A DNA stretch of 64,000 nt from Saccharothrix saharensis (GTDB lineage: Bacteria > Actinomycetota > Actinomycetes > Mycobacteriales > Pseudonocardiaceae), in NCBI RefSeq assembly GCF_006716745.1, contig NZ_VFPP01000001.1:4402001-4466000 (forward strand). The letters run 5' to 3'. The first letter of the stretch is position 1; each line of letters starts with the position of its first letter. The notes beneath the pieces were generated by a model. It was not told where the DNA came from and searched no databases. It saw nothing but the letters and a program-made list of their open reading frames with translations. The translations under genes were made by a program, and so were the position numbers. Of the stretch, positions 15,355-23,565 are shown piece after piece.

Positions 15355-16748
15355 CGCGCCGCCGGCTGCGCCTGGGCACGCGCCTGGCACTGGGCCTGGG
15401 CGCGTTGGCGCTGGCGGTGTTCGCGGTCGTCGGCACGGTGATGGCGCGGAGCATGCAGGAGTACCTGGAGCACCGGCTCGACGCGTCCATGGAGAGCACG
15501 CAGGTTTCGCTGAAGAAGGACTTCGCCAAGAACGGCACGGTCAAGGGCAAGGCGTACGGCTGGTACTCGATCGTCTACGACGTGCGCGACGGCACGGCGA
15601 CGCCGAAGAACCGGGAGGACCTGCCCGCCGACGCCGACGAGCTGTCCGCCGTGGCGCTGGAGGTCGACGGCCGCGCCCCGGTGTACCGGACCGAGTACCT
15701 GCACGGCGACGGCACGTACCGGCTGCGCGGCTGCGTGGTGTCCGACGGGGTGGTGCTGGTGAGCGCGGCGCCGATGAACGACATCACCACCACGGTGCGG
15801 CAGCTCGTGATCGTCGAGGTGGCCGCGTTCCTGCTGGCGCTGATCGCGTTCGTGGTGATCGGGCGGGCGGTGCTGCGGCGCGGGTTGCAGCCGTTGAGCG
15901 ACATGGCGCGGACCGCGCACGACATCACGTCGCACGACCTGACCGACTCGGCCCGGCTGCCGGTGCGGGCGGAGGGCGGCAGCGGCGGTGTGGAGGTCGA
16001 GGAGCTGCGCACGGCGTTCAACACGATGCTGGACCACATCGACACGTCGCTGGCCGCGCGGACCGCCGCCGAGCAGCGGTTGCGGCGGTTCATCGCGGAC
16101 GCCTCGCACGAGCTGCGCACCCCGTTGACGTCGATCCGGGGTTACGCGGACCTGTTCCGGTACGCGGCGGCGAACGCGCCGCGGGAGCGGGAGGCGCACC
16201 TGGAGAAGCTGCGGTCGGAGGCGGCGCGGATGAGCGTGCTGCTGGACGACCTGCTGCTGCTCGCCCGGCTGGACTCGGCGGAGGTGGAGACGCCGTTGCG
16301 GATCGCCGACGGCGACCTGGCGGCGTTGGCGCGGGAGGCGGCGGACGCGTTCCGGGCGGCGCACCCCGGGCACCCGCTGACGGTGACCGTGCCGGACGAG
16401 CCGGTGCGGTCGGCGTTCGACCCGCTGCGGCTGCGGCAGGTGGTGGACAACCTGCTCACCAACGCCGCCGTGCACACCCCGCCGGGCACGGCGGTGTCCG
16501 TCTCGGTGTCGGTGCGCGACGGGTCGGCCGTGCTGCGGGTGGCCGACACCGGGCCCGGCATCCCGGCCGCCGACCGGTCCCGGATCTTCGACCGGTTCTA
16601 CCGCGTGGACGACTCGCGCACGCGCGACCGCGGCGGCAGCGGGCTGGGGCTGGCGGTGGTGCACTCGCTGGTCGCCGCGCACGGCGGCACGGTGGAGCTG
16701 ACCAGCCGGCCGGGCTCCACCGCGTTCACCGTGACGTTGCCGCGCTAG
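15351..16748 (+). CDS. Sensor histidine kinase partner
   Basis: The 465-residue kinase has a first membrane helix (residues 12-33), an extracytoplasmic sensor of about 115 residues, and a second helix (about 150-175). A HAMP linker, the HisKA dimerisation helix with phospho-His253 in DASHELRTPLTSIRGYADLF, and an ATPase domain follow (N box QVVDNLLTNAAVHTP, G1 VADTGPGIPAADR, G2 GGSGLGLAVVHSLV). It starts inside the stop of the response regulator, so the two are made together. Its TAG stop shares the palindromic tetramer CTAG with the stop of the convergent aldo/keto reductase, leaving no spacer between them. Confidence 0.92.
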   Translation: MTRRRLRLGTRLALGLGALALAVFAVVGTVMARSMQEYLEHRLDASMESTQVSLKKDFAKNGTVKGKAYGWYSIVYDVRDGTATPKNREDLPADADELSAVALEVDGRAPVYRTEYLHGDGTYRLRGCVVSDGVVLVSAAPMNDITTTVRQLVIVEVAAFLLALIAFVVIGRAVLRRGLQPLSDMARTAHDITSHDLTDSARLPVRAEGGSGGVEVEELRTAFNTMLDHIDTSLAARTAAEQRLRRFIADASHELRTPLTSIRGYADLFRYAAANAPREREAHLEKLRSEAARMSVLLDDLLLLARLDSAEVETPLRIADGDLAALAREAADAFRAAHPGHPLTVTVPDEPVRSAFDPLRLRQVVDNLLTNAAVHTPPGTAVSVSVSVRDGSAVLRVADTGPGIPAADRSRIFDRFYRVDDSRTRDRGGSGLGLAVVHSLVAAHGGTVELTSRPGSTAFTVTLPR

Positions 16749-17773
16749 CCGGCGTTGGACGACTCGGCCCACAGGTCGATGCCCGAGTCGACCGCGTGCA
16801 CGTCGATCCGCTCCAGCTCGTCGTCGGTCAGCGGCGGGCCGTCCAGCGCGGCCACGTTCGCCTCCAACTGCTCGACGCCGCTCGCGCCGATGAGCACCGA
16901 CGTGACCCGGTCGTCGCGCAACGCCCAGGTCAGCGCGAGCTGCGCGAGCGACTGGCCGCGGGACGCCGCGATCTCGTCCAGGGCCCGCACGTGCGCCAGG
17001 TTCGCCTCGCTGAGCAGGTCCTCGGACAGCGACTTGCCCTGCGTGACGCGTGAGCCCGCCGGCACGCCGTGCAGGTACTTGTCGGTCAGCATGCCCTGCG
17101 CCAGCGGCGAGAACGCGATGCAGCCGACGCCCAGCTCGCCCAGCGCGTCGAGCAGGTCGGTCTCGATCCAGCGGTTGAGCATCGAGTAGGACGGCTGGTG
17201 GATCAGCAGCGGCACGCCCGCCGAGCGCAGCAGTTCCGCCGCCTCCCGGGTCTTGGTCGCCGAGTAGGACGAGATGCCGACGTAGAGCGCCTTGCCCTGC
17301 TGCACCGCGCTGACCAGCGCGCCGACCGTCTCCTCCAGGGGCGTGTCGGGGTCGAACCGGTGCGAGTAGAAGATGTCGACGTAGTCGAGGCCGAGCCGGG
17401 ACAGCGACTGGTCCAGCGAGGACAGCAGGTACTTGCGCGATCCCCACTCGCCGTACGGTCCGGGCCACATGTCGTAGCCCGCCTTGGTGGAGATCACCAG
17501 CTCGTCGCGGAACGGCCGCAGGTCGTCGGCCACCATCCGGCCGAAGTTGACCTCGGCCGAACCGTAGGGCGGCCCGTAGTTGTTGGCCAGGTCGAAGTGC
17601 GTCACGCCGAGGTCGAACGCCCGGCGCACGATCGCCCGACCCGTCTCGTAGGGCCGGTCGTCGCCGAAGTTGTGCCAGAGGCCGAGCGACACGGCGGGCA
17701 GCTTGAGCCCGCTGCGCCCGCACCGCCGATAGGTCATCCGGTCGTACCGCGAGGCGTCAGGGAGGTAGGACAC
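16745..17773 (-). CDS. Aldo/keto reductase, YghZ/MgrA type
   Basis: The 342-residue NADPH-dependent aldo/keto reductase has the catalytic tetrad in expected context: Asp and Tyr in THFDLANNYGPPYGSAE, Lys in ISTKAGYD and His in IFYSHRFDPDTP. The nucleotide-binding end reads FSPLAQGMLTDKY and VLIGASGVEQLEAN. The pattern and length are those of the L-glyceraldehyde-3-phosphate reductase (YghZ) subgroup, which reduces toxic short aldehydes such as methylglyoxal. It is a single gene, convergent with the histidine kinase and sharing a 4-nt CTAG stop overlap with it. Confidence 0.88.
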   Translation of the reverse strand: MSYLPDASRYDRMTYRRCGRSGLKLPAVSLGLWHNFGDDRPYETGRAIVRRAFDLGVTHFDLANNYGPPYGSAEVNFGRMVADDLRPFRDELVISTKAGYDMWPGPYGEWGSRKYLLSSLDQSLSRLGLDYVDIFYSHRFDPDTPLEETVGALVSAVQQGKALYVGISSYSATKTREAAELLRSAGVPLLIHQPSYSMLNRWIETDLLDALGELGVGCIAFSPLAQGMLTDKYLHGVPAGSRVTQGKSLSEDLLSEANLAHVRALDEIAASRGQSLAQLALTWALRDDRVTSVLIGASGVEQLEANVAALDGPPLTDDELERIDVHAVDSGIDLWAESSNAG

Positions 17774-17877
17774 CTCCCCACCTTGGCACGCGCGGCTGCC
17801 GTTTGCCGGGTAGGGGAACGGGACGAAGTTGCTCTTTTCGGACCGTATTCGGTCGATCGCCCGATCATCCGCCAGGT

Positions 17878-17923
17878 GTGTCCGGACATCGGTGTCCGGG
17901 CGCCCGGGCCCCTGCGTCCGGAC
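17878..17923. promoter_or_regulatory. Palindrome cluster upstream of the von Willebrand A protein gene
   Basis: CCGGACA-TCGG-TGTCCGG (17882-17899) is a perfect 7-bp inverted repeat. Overlapping it, GTGTCCGG recurs as a direct repeat with a 14-nt period (17878 and 17892), and GTCCGGAC appears again at 17916-17923. The cluster lies 22-67 nt before the ATG at 17945, where an operator or promoter would be. No matching regulator is identifiable. Confidence 0.35.
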
Positions 17924-17944
17924 GTGCGAGCGGAAAGAGATCAG

Positions 17945-19537
17945 ATGCGTCCCTCACTCAGACGCGGCACGCTGTTGGCGGTCGCCGCCCTGACCGCCTC
18001 GGCCGTGCAGTTCACCTCGCCCGCGGTCGCCGCCCCTGCTCCCGCGGCCGCGCCGTGCGGTCCCCTCGACGTCGCGTTCGTCCTCGACGACACCGGCAGC
18101 ATGGGCGGGGCCATCGCCAACCTGAAGACCGGCATCAACGCCATCGTCAACGACGTCGTCGCCGCCTCGGGCGGCGACTACCGGCTCGGCCTGGTGACGT
18201 TCAAGGACAACGTCACCGTGCACGCCAACTTCGCGTCCGGCAACGCGGCGGCGGTGACGAACTACGTCACCAACACCCTCGCGGCGGGCGGGGGCGGCGG
18301 CGAGCCGGAGGCGTCCGACGAGGCGCTGAACACCGTCGTGAACAACCTGCCCGCGGCCGGCCGACCGCAGAACGTCGACTTCAACGGCGCCTGGCGGTCG
18401 AACGCGACGAAGTTCGTCGTGCTCGTGACCGACGCGCGGCCCGGCGGGTTCGACGACGCGCACACCGCCGCGGACGTCACCAACGCCGGGCAGCGGGCGA
18501 ACGACGCGCTCGGCAAGGGCATCAAGATCTCGCCCGTGTACGTGCCGACGTCGTCGGCCTTCACCGCCACGATCACGCCGATCATGCAGAACTACGCCAC
18601 GACGACCGGCGGCGTGTCCACGCAGACGACGTCCACCGGCGCGGGCACGGCGGACGCGATCCGCAAGCTCCTGTCGGACTGCCGGCAGACCGACGTGGTC
18701 ATCCGCGACCAGGTGACCGACACCGGCGCGGAGCCCAACCCCAACGGCACGGTGTGGAACAGCCCGGACATCAAGGTCTGCCCGTCCCTGGGGGACTGCG
18801 CGGGCATCCAGCCGGTCGTCGGCGGGACGAACTTCATCCACGTGAAGCTGAACAACGCCTCGGCCGCGAGCACCGGCACGCTGAAGGTCTACCGCACGCC
18901 CGCGGGCGGCGGCACGACGTGGAACAACGCCACCAACGGCGACTGGGTCTACATCGGTGAGCAGGCGCTGTCCGTGCCCACGGGCGGCGCGGTGGCGAAG
19001 ATCCCGTGGACGAACGTCCCGGGGCCGGGCCACTTCTGCCTGCTGGCGCGCTGGGTGTCGGCGACCGACCCGATGACGTTCGCCGAGGGGCCGAACACCG
19101 CGCTGAACACCAAGAACAACAACAACATCGCGTGGAAGAACCTGCAGACCGTGCGCGGCAAGGTGTTCGAGCCGGTGAAGTCGTGGTTCACCCTGGGCAA
19201 CGCGACCGGCCGGGAGGCCAAGACCGACCTGGTGCTGACCGGTGAGAAGCCGGTGGCGGGCGCCGTGGTGATCGACCTCGGGCCGCGCCTGTTCGAGCGC
19301 TGGCGCGCCGGTGGCGGCCAGGCCGAGGGCGTGAAGCAGGTCGGCGAGACCGCGTTCCAGTTCGACTCGAAGCGGTCGGCGCTGCTCGGCGTGCCGCTGC
19401 AACCGGGCGAGCGGTACACCGCGGAGCTCACCTTCACGCCCGAGGCGCCGGGTGACTACCTGACCACGCTGGTCCAGTTCGTCGAGGGCGAGGACCACGG
19501 CGGCGTGGCCTACCGGGTCATCACCGACCGGGGGTGA
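17945..19537 (+). CDS. Secreted protein with von Willebrand factor A domain
   Basis: The 530-residue protein begins with a Sec signal peptide (MRPSLRRG, hydrophobic core, likely cleavage after SPAVAA near residue 30). A VWA domain follows at about residues 40-255, with the metal-ion-dependent adhesion motif as DDTGSMGG, where Thr replaces the first Ser. The remaining ~270 residues look like beta-sandwich modules (about 260-400 and 410-530) with an Asn-rich linker NTKNNNNIAW. It has no membrane anchor or LPXTG motif, so it is probably released. A ribosome site (ggaaagaga) precedes the ATG. It stands alone. VWA proteins bind protein or metal-dependent ligands; the partner is unknown. Confidence 0.8.
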   Translation: MRPSLRRGTLLAVAALTASAVQFTSPAVAAPAPAAAPCGPLDVAFVLDDTGSMGGAIANLKTGINAIVNDVVAASGGDYRLGLVTFKDNVTVHANFASGNAAAVTNYVTNTLAAGGGGGEPEASDEALNTVVNNLPAAGRPQNVDFNGAWRSNATKFVVLVTDARPGGFDDAHTAADVTNAGQRANDALGKGIKISPVYVPTSSAFTATITPIMQNYATTTGGVSTQTTSTGAGTADAIRKLLSDCRQTDVVIRDQVTDTGAEPNPNGTVWNSPDIKVCPSLGDCAGIQPVVGGTNFIHVKLNNASAASTGTLKVYRTPAGGGTTWNNATNGDWVYIGEQALSVPTGGAVAKIPWTNVPGPGHFCLLARWVSATDPMTFAEGPNTALNTKNNNNIAWKNLQTVRGKVFEPVKSWFTLGNATGREAKTDLVLTGEKPVAGAVVIDLGPRLFERWRAGGGQAEGVKQVGETAFQFDSKRSALLGVPLQPGERYTAELTFTPEAPGDYLTTLVQFVEGEDHGGVAYRVITDRG

Positions 19538-19679
19538 CGCACGACGCGGCCCGTGTCCCTGGGGGGGCGCGGGCCGCGTCCCGTTCCGGCGGCGATGACG
19601 GGCCCGGCGGCTCCGACCCGCTCCCCCGAATGCGTGTGGAACAGTGGGCAACGCCATGCACAGCCGGGGGAGGGACCGC

Positions 19680-20102
19680 ATGTCGACGCGTGCCGCCGTG
19701 GAGGAGTTGTTGCGCAGGATCGGCGAAGGGGATGCCGACCGCATCGCCGAGCTGTACGCCGACGGGGCGGACTGGAAGCTGGACTGGCCGGAGCGGGAGC
19801 ACGGCCGTGCCGCCACGCCGTGGATCCGCCACCGGTCCACGCGCGCCGACGCCGCGGCCCACTACCGCGAGATCGCCGAGCACCACGTCGCGGACCGGGC
19901 GGCGACGGTGGTCGAGCGCATCCTGGTGGACGGTGAGCACGCGGTGGTCCTGGGCGAGATCCGCCAGACGGCCAAGCCCACCGGTCGCGGGTACCGGGCG
20001 CGGTTCGCCCTGCACCTGACCGTCGAGAACGGGCTCGTGACGCGGCACCACGTCTACGAGGACAGCCTCGCGGTCGCGCGAGCCTTCGAGCCCGACCGCT
20101 AG
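19680..20102 (+). CDS. NTF2-like (SnoaL/ketosteroid isomerase-type) protein
   Basis: The 140-residue cytosolic protein has the cone-shaped NTF2-like fold pattern: N-terminal helices (STRAAVEELLRRIGEGDADRIAELYADG) followed by beta strands with WKLDWPE, VLGEIRQTAKPTGRGY and FALHLTVENGLVTRHHVYED. The ATG at 19680 follows a good ribosome site (gggggagggaccgc). The family includes isomerases, hydrolases and non-catalytic binding proteins, so the activity cannot be assigned. It lies alone between the VWA gene and tRNA-Thr. Confidence 0.75.
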   Translation: MSTRAAVEELLRRIGEGDADRIAELYADGADWKLDWPEREHGRAATPWIRHRSTRADAAAHYREIAEHHVADRAATVVERILVDGEHAVVLGEIRQTAKPTGRGYRARFALHLTVENGLVTRHHVYEDSLAVARAFEPDR

Positions 20103-20230
20103 GTCCGTCGGCCACCCCGCTGGTCGGTGGTCACCCCCGGGCGGGCGGACGAGGCACCGACCGAGACCCGGTATGATCATGAAACTTCACCACGATCCCG
20201 GGTTTCCCCAGGTCACTGCCCATGGAATGG

Positions 20231-20303
20231 AGCCGGTGGCGGGACTTGAACCCGCAACCTTTCGCTTACAAGGCGAGTGCTCTGCCAATTGAGCTACACC
20301 GGC
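20231..20303 (-). tRNA. tRNA-Thr (anticodon UGU)
   Basis: Read on the minus strand, the 73-nt sequence folds as a cloverleaf: acceptor stem GCCGGTG/CACCGGC, D stem GCTC/GAGC, anticodon loop CTTGTAA with anticodon TGT, five-nt variable loop, and T arm GCGGG-TTCAAGT-CCCGC. The first anticodon-stem pair (C27-A43) is a mismatch. The 3' CCA is not encoded. It is flanked by non-coding DNA; no integrase or duplicated 3' end suggesting an attachment site was noticed. Confidence 0.95.
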
Positions 20304-20581
20304 GCGGCCCGGAGGCCGGGAACATCGTAAGCGCCCGCACGGGGTGCCACCTGCGGCGAACGGTCTGCTCACGGTGGGCCCGCGTTGGTCCATCCGGAGG
20401 TCGCGGTACCGTCCGGGTGGCCCCGGGGCACCGCAAAACCCCTGGCCAGCGACGTCAACAGTATTCGACGGACAGTGATCGACTCACCTGGTCCAGGTAG
20501 CCCTTCCAGGGGTGGCGAGGGACACAGCCACGGATCCGGCACGGTCGGGCGTGGCGGGGCGATCGAGGGAGGTGGCGCCGG

Positions 20582-21919
20582 GTGCGGCTGTGGCGTCGGC
20601 GGGTGCCGGGCACCGAGCGGGCGCGGCCCGTGGAGGGACCGTCCCTTCCGGACGACTCGACCGTCCACCTGGTGCTCGACCTCGCGCTGCGGGTGGGCGA
20701 GGCGCAGATGGCGGGCGGTGCGGGCGCGGCCGACGTGACGGCCACCATCCTGGCGGTCACCACCGCGTACGGCCTGCCGCACACCGAGGTGGACGTGATC
20801 TACACGTCGATCACCGTGTCCTGCCACCGCGGCACGGAGGCCGCGCCCGTGACGTCCATGCGGGTGGTGCGCGGGCGCAGCGTCGACTACACCCGGCTCG
20901 CCGCCGTGGAGAACCTGATCCGGCGGATCACCTCCGACGGCGTCACGGCCGCGGACGCGGTCGCGGAGATCGAGCGGATCAGCCGCGCCGACCACCCGTA
21001 CCCCCGCTGGGTGGCCACGGTCGCGTGGGCGGGCATGGCGGGCGCGGTGGCGTTCCTGGTCGGCGGCGGTCCGCTGCTGGCGGCGACGGCGGCGCTGGTG
21101 ACGGCGACGATCGACCGGGTCGGGCGGGTGCTCAACCGGCGCTCGCTGCCGTTCTTCTTCCAGCAGGTGGTCGGCGGCGCGCTGGCCACGTCGGTCGCGC
21201 TGGCGATGTACGCGACGGACCTGCTGCCGACCGTGCGGCCGTCGTTGCTGATCGCCACCGGGATCGTGGTGCTGCTGTCCGGGTTGTCGCTGGTCGGCAC
21301 CGTGCAGGACGCCATCACCGGCTACAACGTCACCGCCGCCGGCCGCACGGTGGAGGTCGCGCTGCTCACCGCGGGCCTCATCGCGGGCATCGTGCTGACC
21401 CTGCGCGCCGGCGTGCAGCTCGGTGTGCGGACCAGCGTCTCCGACCCGCTGCCACCGCTGATCTCGGACGTGCCGATGCAGTTCGCGGCGGGCGCGGCCA
21501 CCTCGGCGTTCTTCGCCCTGGCGAGCTACGCGCCGGTCCGCGCGCTGCCGATGGCCGCCGCGGCGGGCGCGGTGGGCACGACCAGCTACGGCCTGCTCAC
21601 CCTCACCGGCACGAACGCCATCGCGTGCGCCGCCGTCGCGGCCACCGTGGTCGGCTTTGGCGGCAAGATCGTGTCCCGCCGGTTGCGCATGCCGCCGCTG
21701 CTGGTCGCGGTGGCCGGCATGGTGCCGCTGCTGCCCGGCTGGACCACCTACCGGGGCCTGTACCAGCTCACCGCCGAGGGTGACGCCGCCGGCCTGTCGA
21801 CCCTCGTGCTGGCCGCCGGCACGGCGCTCGCGCTCGCGAGCGGCGTCGTCCTGGGTGAACATTTGGGGCGTCCGGTCCGCACCGGCCTCGGCCGGCTCGC
21901 GGCCCGTTCCCGGCGGTGA
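20582..21919 (+). CDS. ThrE-family threonine/serine exporter
   Basis: The 445-residue protein has the ThrE layout. A cytosolic N-terminal DUF1212 domain (about residues 25-150) carries VHLVLDLALRVGEAQMAGGAGAADV, and about ten membrane helices form the DUF1212 core and DUF3815 end (hydrophobic runs from WVATVAWAGMAGAVAFLV onward). The signature ...DAITGYNVTAAGRTVEVALLTAG is well preserved. The family exports L-threonine and L-serine by proton antiport in Corynebacterium. The GTG at 20582 is preceded by gagggaggtgg. It is monocistronic and sits 280 nt from a tRNA-Thr gene, which may be chance. Confidence 0.87.
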   Translation: MRLWRRRVPGTERARPVEGPSLPDDSTVHLVLDLALRVGEAQMAGGAGAADVTATILAVTTAYGLPHTEVDVIYTSITVSCHRGTEAAPVTSMRVVRGRSVDYTRLAAVENLIRRITSDGVTAADAVAEIERISRADHPYPRWVATVAWAGMAGAVAFLVGGGPLLAATAALVTATIDRVGRVLNRRSLPFFFQQVVGGALATSVALAMYATDLLPTVRPSLLIATGIVVLLSGLSLVGTVQDAITGYNVTAAGRTVEVALLTAGLIAGIVLTLRAGVQLGVRTSVSDPLPPLISDVPMQFAAGAATSAFFALASYAPVRALPMAAAAGAVGTTSYGLLTLTGTNAIACAAVAATVVGFGGKIVSRRLRMPPLLVAVAGMVPLLPGWTTYRGLYQLTAEGDAAGLSTLVLAAGTALALASGVVLGEHLGRPVRTGLGRLAARSRR

Positions 21920-22074
21920 TCGCCTGAACACCGCGTTTCCACGTGAGATCGCCCACCTGACGCTCTTTCGTCAAGTCAACACAGTGTGACGGGAGTGACG
22001 AGAGGGCATCCAACCTGCGCGTTCCCACTAACCTCGACAGTGGGCGAGACGAATCCCTTAGGAGGCGCTACCCG

Positions 22075-23499
22075 GTGAGCAGCATTGGCGAGAACGGCGC
22101 GGATTTCCTGGTCGTGGCCAACCGCCTGCCGGTTGACCTGGAGCGCCTGCCCGACGGCACGCAGCGGTGGAAGCACAGCCCCGGCGGCCTGGTCACCGCC
22201 CTGGAGCCGTTCCTGCGCACGCACAGCGGCGCGTGGGTGGGCTGGCCCGGCATCGCGGACGCCGAGGTGGACGCGTTCGAGGAGGACGGCCTCCAACTGC
22301 ACCCCGTGGCGTTGAGCGCCGCCGAGGTCGCCGACTACTACGAGGGCTTCTCCAACGGCACGTTGTGGCCGCTCTACCACGACGTGGTCGCGCCGCCCGC
22401 CTTCCACCGGCGCTGGTGGAACGCCTACGTGCGGGTCAACCAGCGGTTCGCCGACGTGACCGCGAAGGTCGCCGCCCAGGGCGCGACGGTGTGGGTGCAG
22501 GACTACCAGCTCCAACTGGTGCCCGCGATGCTGCGCGAGCTGCGCCCGGACCTGCGCATCGGCTTCTTCCTGCACATCCCGTTCCCGCCGGTCGAGCTGT
22601 TCATGCAGCTGCCGTGGCGCACGGAGATCATCCGCGGGCTGCTCGGCGCGGACCTGGTCGGCTTCCACCGGCCCGGCGGCGCGCAGAACTTCCTCTGGCT
22701 GGCGCGGCGGCTGGTCGGCCTGGAGCCGAGCCGCGGCGCGGTCGGCGTGCGCACGCGGCCCGGTGTCGTCCAGGTCGGCGACCGCACGGTCCGGGTCGGG
22801 GCGTTCCCGATCTCCATCGACTCGGCGGGACTGGACGCGCTCGCGCGGGACAAGGAAGTCCAGAAACACGCGAAGCAAATCCGCGAAGACCTCGGGAACC
22901 CGAAGAAGATCCTGCTCGGTGTGGACCGCCTGGACTACACCAAGGGCATCGACGTGCGCCTGCGTGCGCTGTACGAACTGCTCGCCGACGGCCGCGTCGA
23001 CCCCGGCGAGGTCACCATGGTGCAGCTCGCCACGCCCAGCCGCGAGCGCGTCGAGCACTACAAGCAGATGCGGGGCGAGATCGAGCAGGCGGTCGGCCGG
23101 ATCAACGGCGAGTTCTCCACCGTGGGCCACCCCGTGGTCCACTACCTGCACCAATCGGTCAACCGGCGGGAGCTGACCGCGTTCATGACGGCCGCCGACG
23201 TCATGGTCGTGACCCCGGTGCGTGACGGGATGAACCTCGTCTGCAAGGAGTACGTCGCCACGCGCTACGACCTCGGCGGCGCGCTGGTGCTCTCGGAGTT
23301 CGCCGGCGCGGCGGCCGAACTCACGAGCGCGTTCCTCGTCAACCCCCACGACCTGGACGGTGTGAAGAACGCTCTCGAAGCCGCCCTCACGCTGGATCCG
23401 GCCGAAGGCCGCCGTAGGATGCGCGCGCTGCGCCGCCAAGTCCTCACGCACGACGTCGACCGATGGGCTCGATCGTTTCTTGATGCCTTGGGCGCGTAG
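22075..23499 (+). CDS. otsA: Alpha,alpha-trehalose-6-phosphate synthase
   Basis: The 474-residue GT20 glycosyltransferase makes trehalose 6-phosphate from a nucleotide-glucose and glucose 6-phosphate in the cytosol. Conserved blocks are [51 protein letters not shown], the phosphate/nucleotide site [12 protein letters not shown] and [14 protein letters not shown]. Length matches OtsA. The GTG at 22075 follows aggaggcg. The OtsB-containing fusion gene begins 66 nt downstream on the same strand, completing the OtsAB route to trehalose, an osmo- and desiccation protectant. Confidence 0.95.
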   Translation: MSSIGENGADFLVVANRLPVDLERLPDGTQRWKHSPGGLVTALEPFLRTHSGAWVGWPGIADAEVDAFEEDGLQLHPVALSAAEVADYYEGFSNGTLWPLYHDVVAPPAFHRRWWNAYVRVNQRFADVTAKVAAQGATVWVQDYQLQLVPAMLRELRPDLRIGFFLHIPFPPVELFMQLPWRTEIIRGLLGADLVGFHRPGGAQNFLWLARRLVGLEPSRGAVGVRTRPGVVQVGDRTVRVGAFPISIDSAGLDALARDKEVQKHAKQIREDLGNPKKILLGVDRLDYTKGIDVRLRALYELLADGRVDPGEVTMVQLATPSRERVEHYKQMRGEIEQAVGRINGEFSTVGHPVVHYLHQSVNRRELTAFMTAADVMVVTPVRDGMNLVCKEYVATRYDLGGALVLSEFAGAAAELTSAFLVNPHDLDGVKNALEAALTLDPAEGRRRMRALRRQVLTHDVDRWARSFLDALGA

Positions 23500-23565
23500 T
23501 TCGCGATCTGAATCAGTTCAGATCCCATCCACCGACCTTGTCCCACCGAGCATTGAGGAGGGGCG

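Noticed and set aside
17954..19840. A 628-codon minus-strand frame opposite the VWA protein gene
   Set aside because: Arg/Gly/His-rich translation without domains; the plus strand has a signal peptide, a VWA motif and a ribosome site.
20231..20303. tRNA gene as an integration site for a mobile element
   Set aside because: No integrase, no duplicated tRNA 3' end and no change in gene content were seen in the neighbouring DNA.
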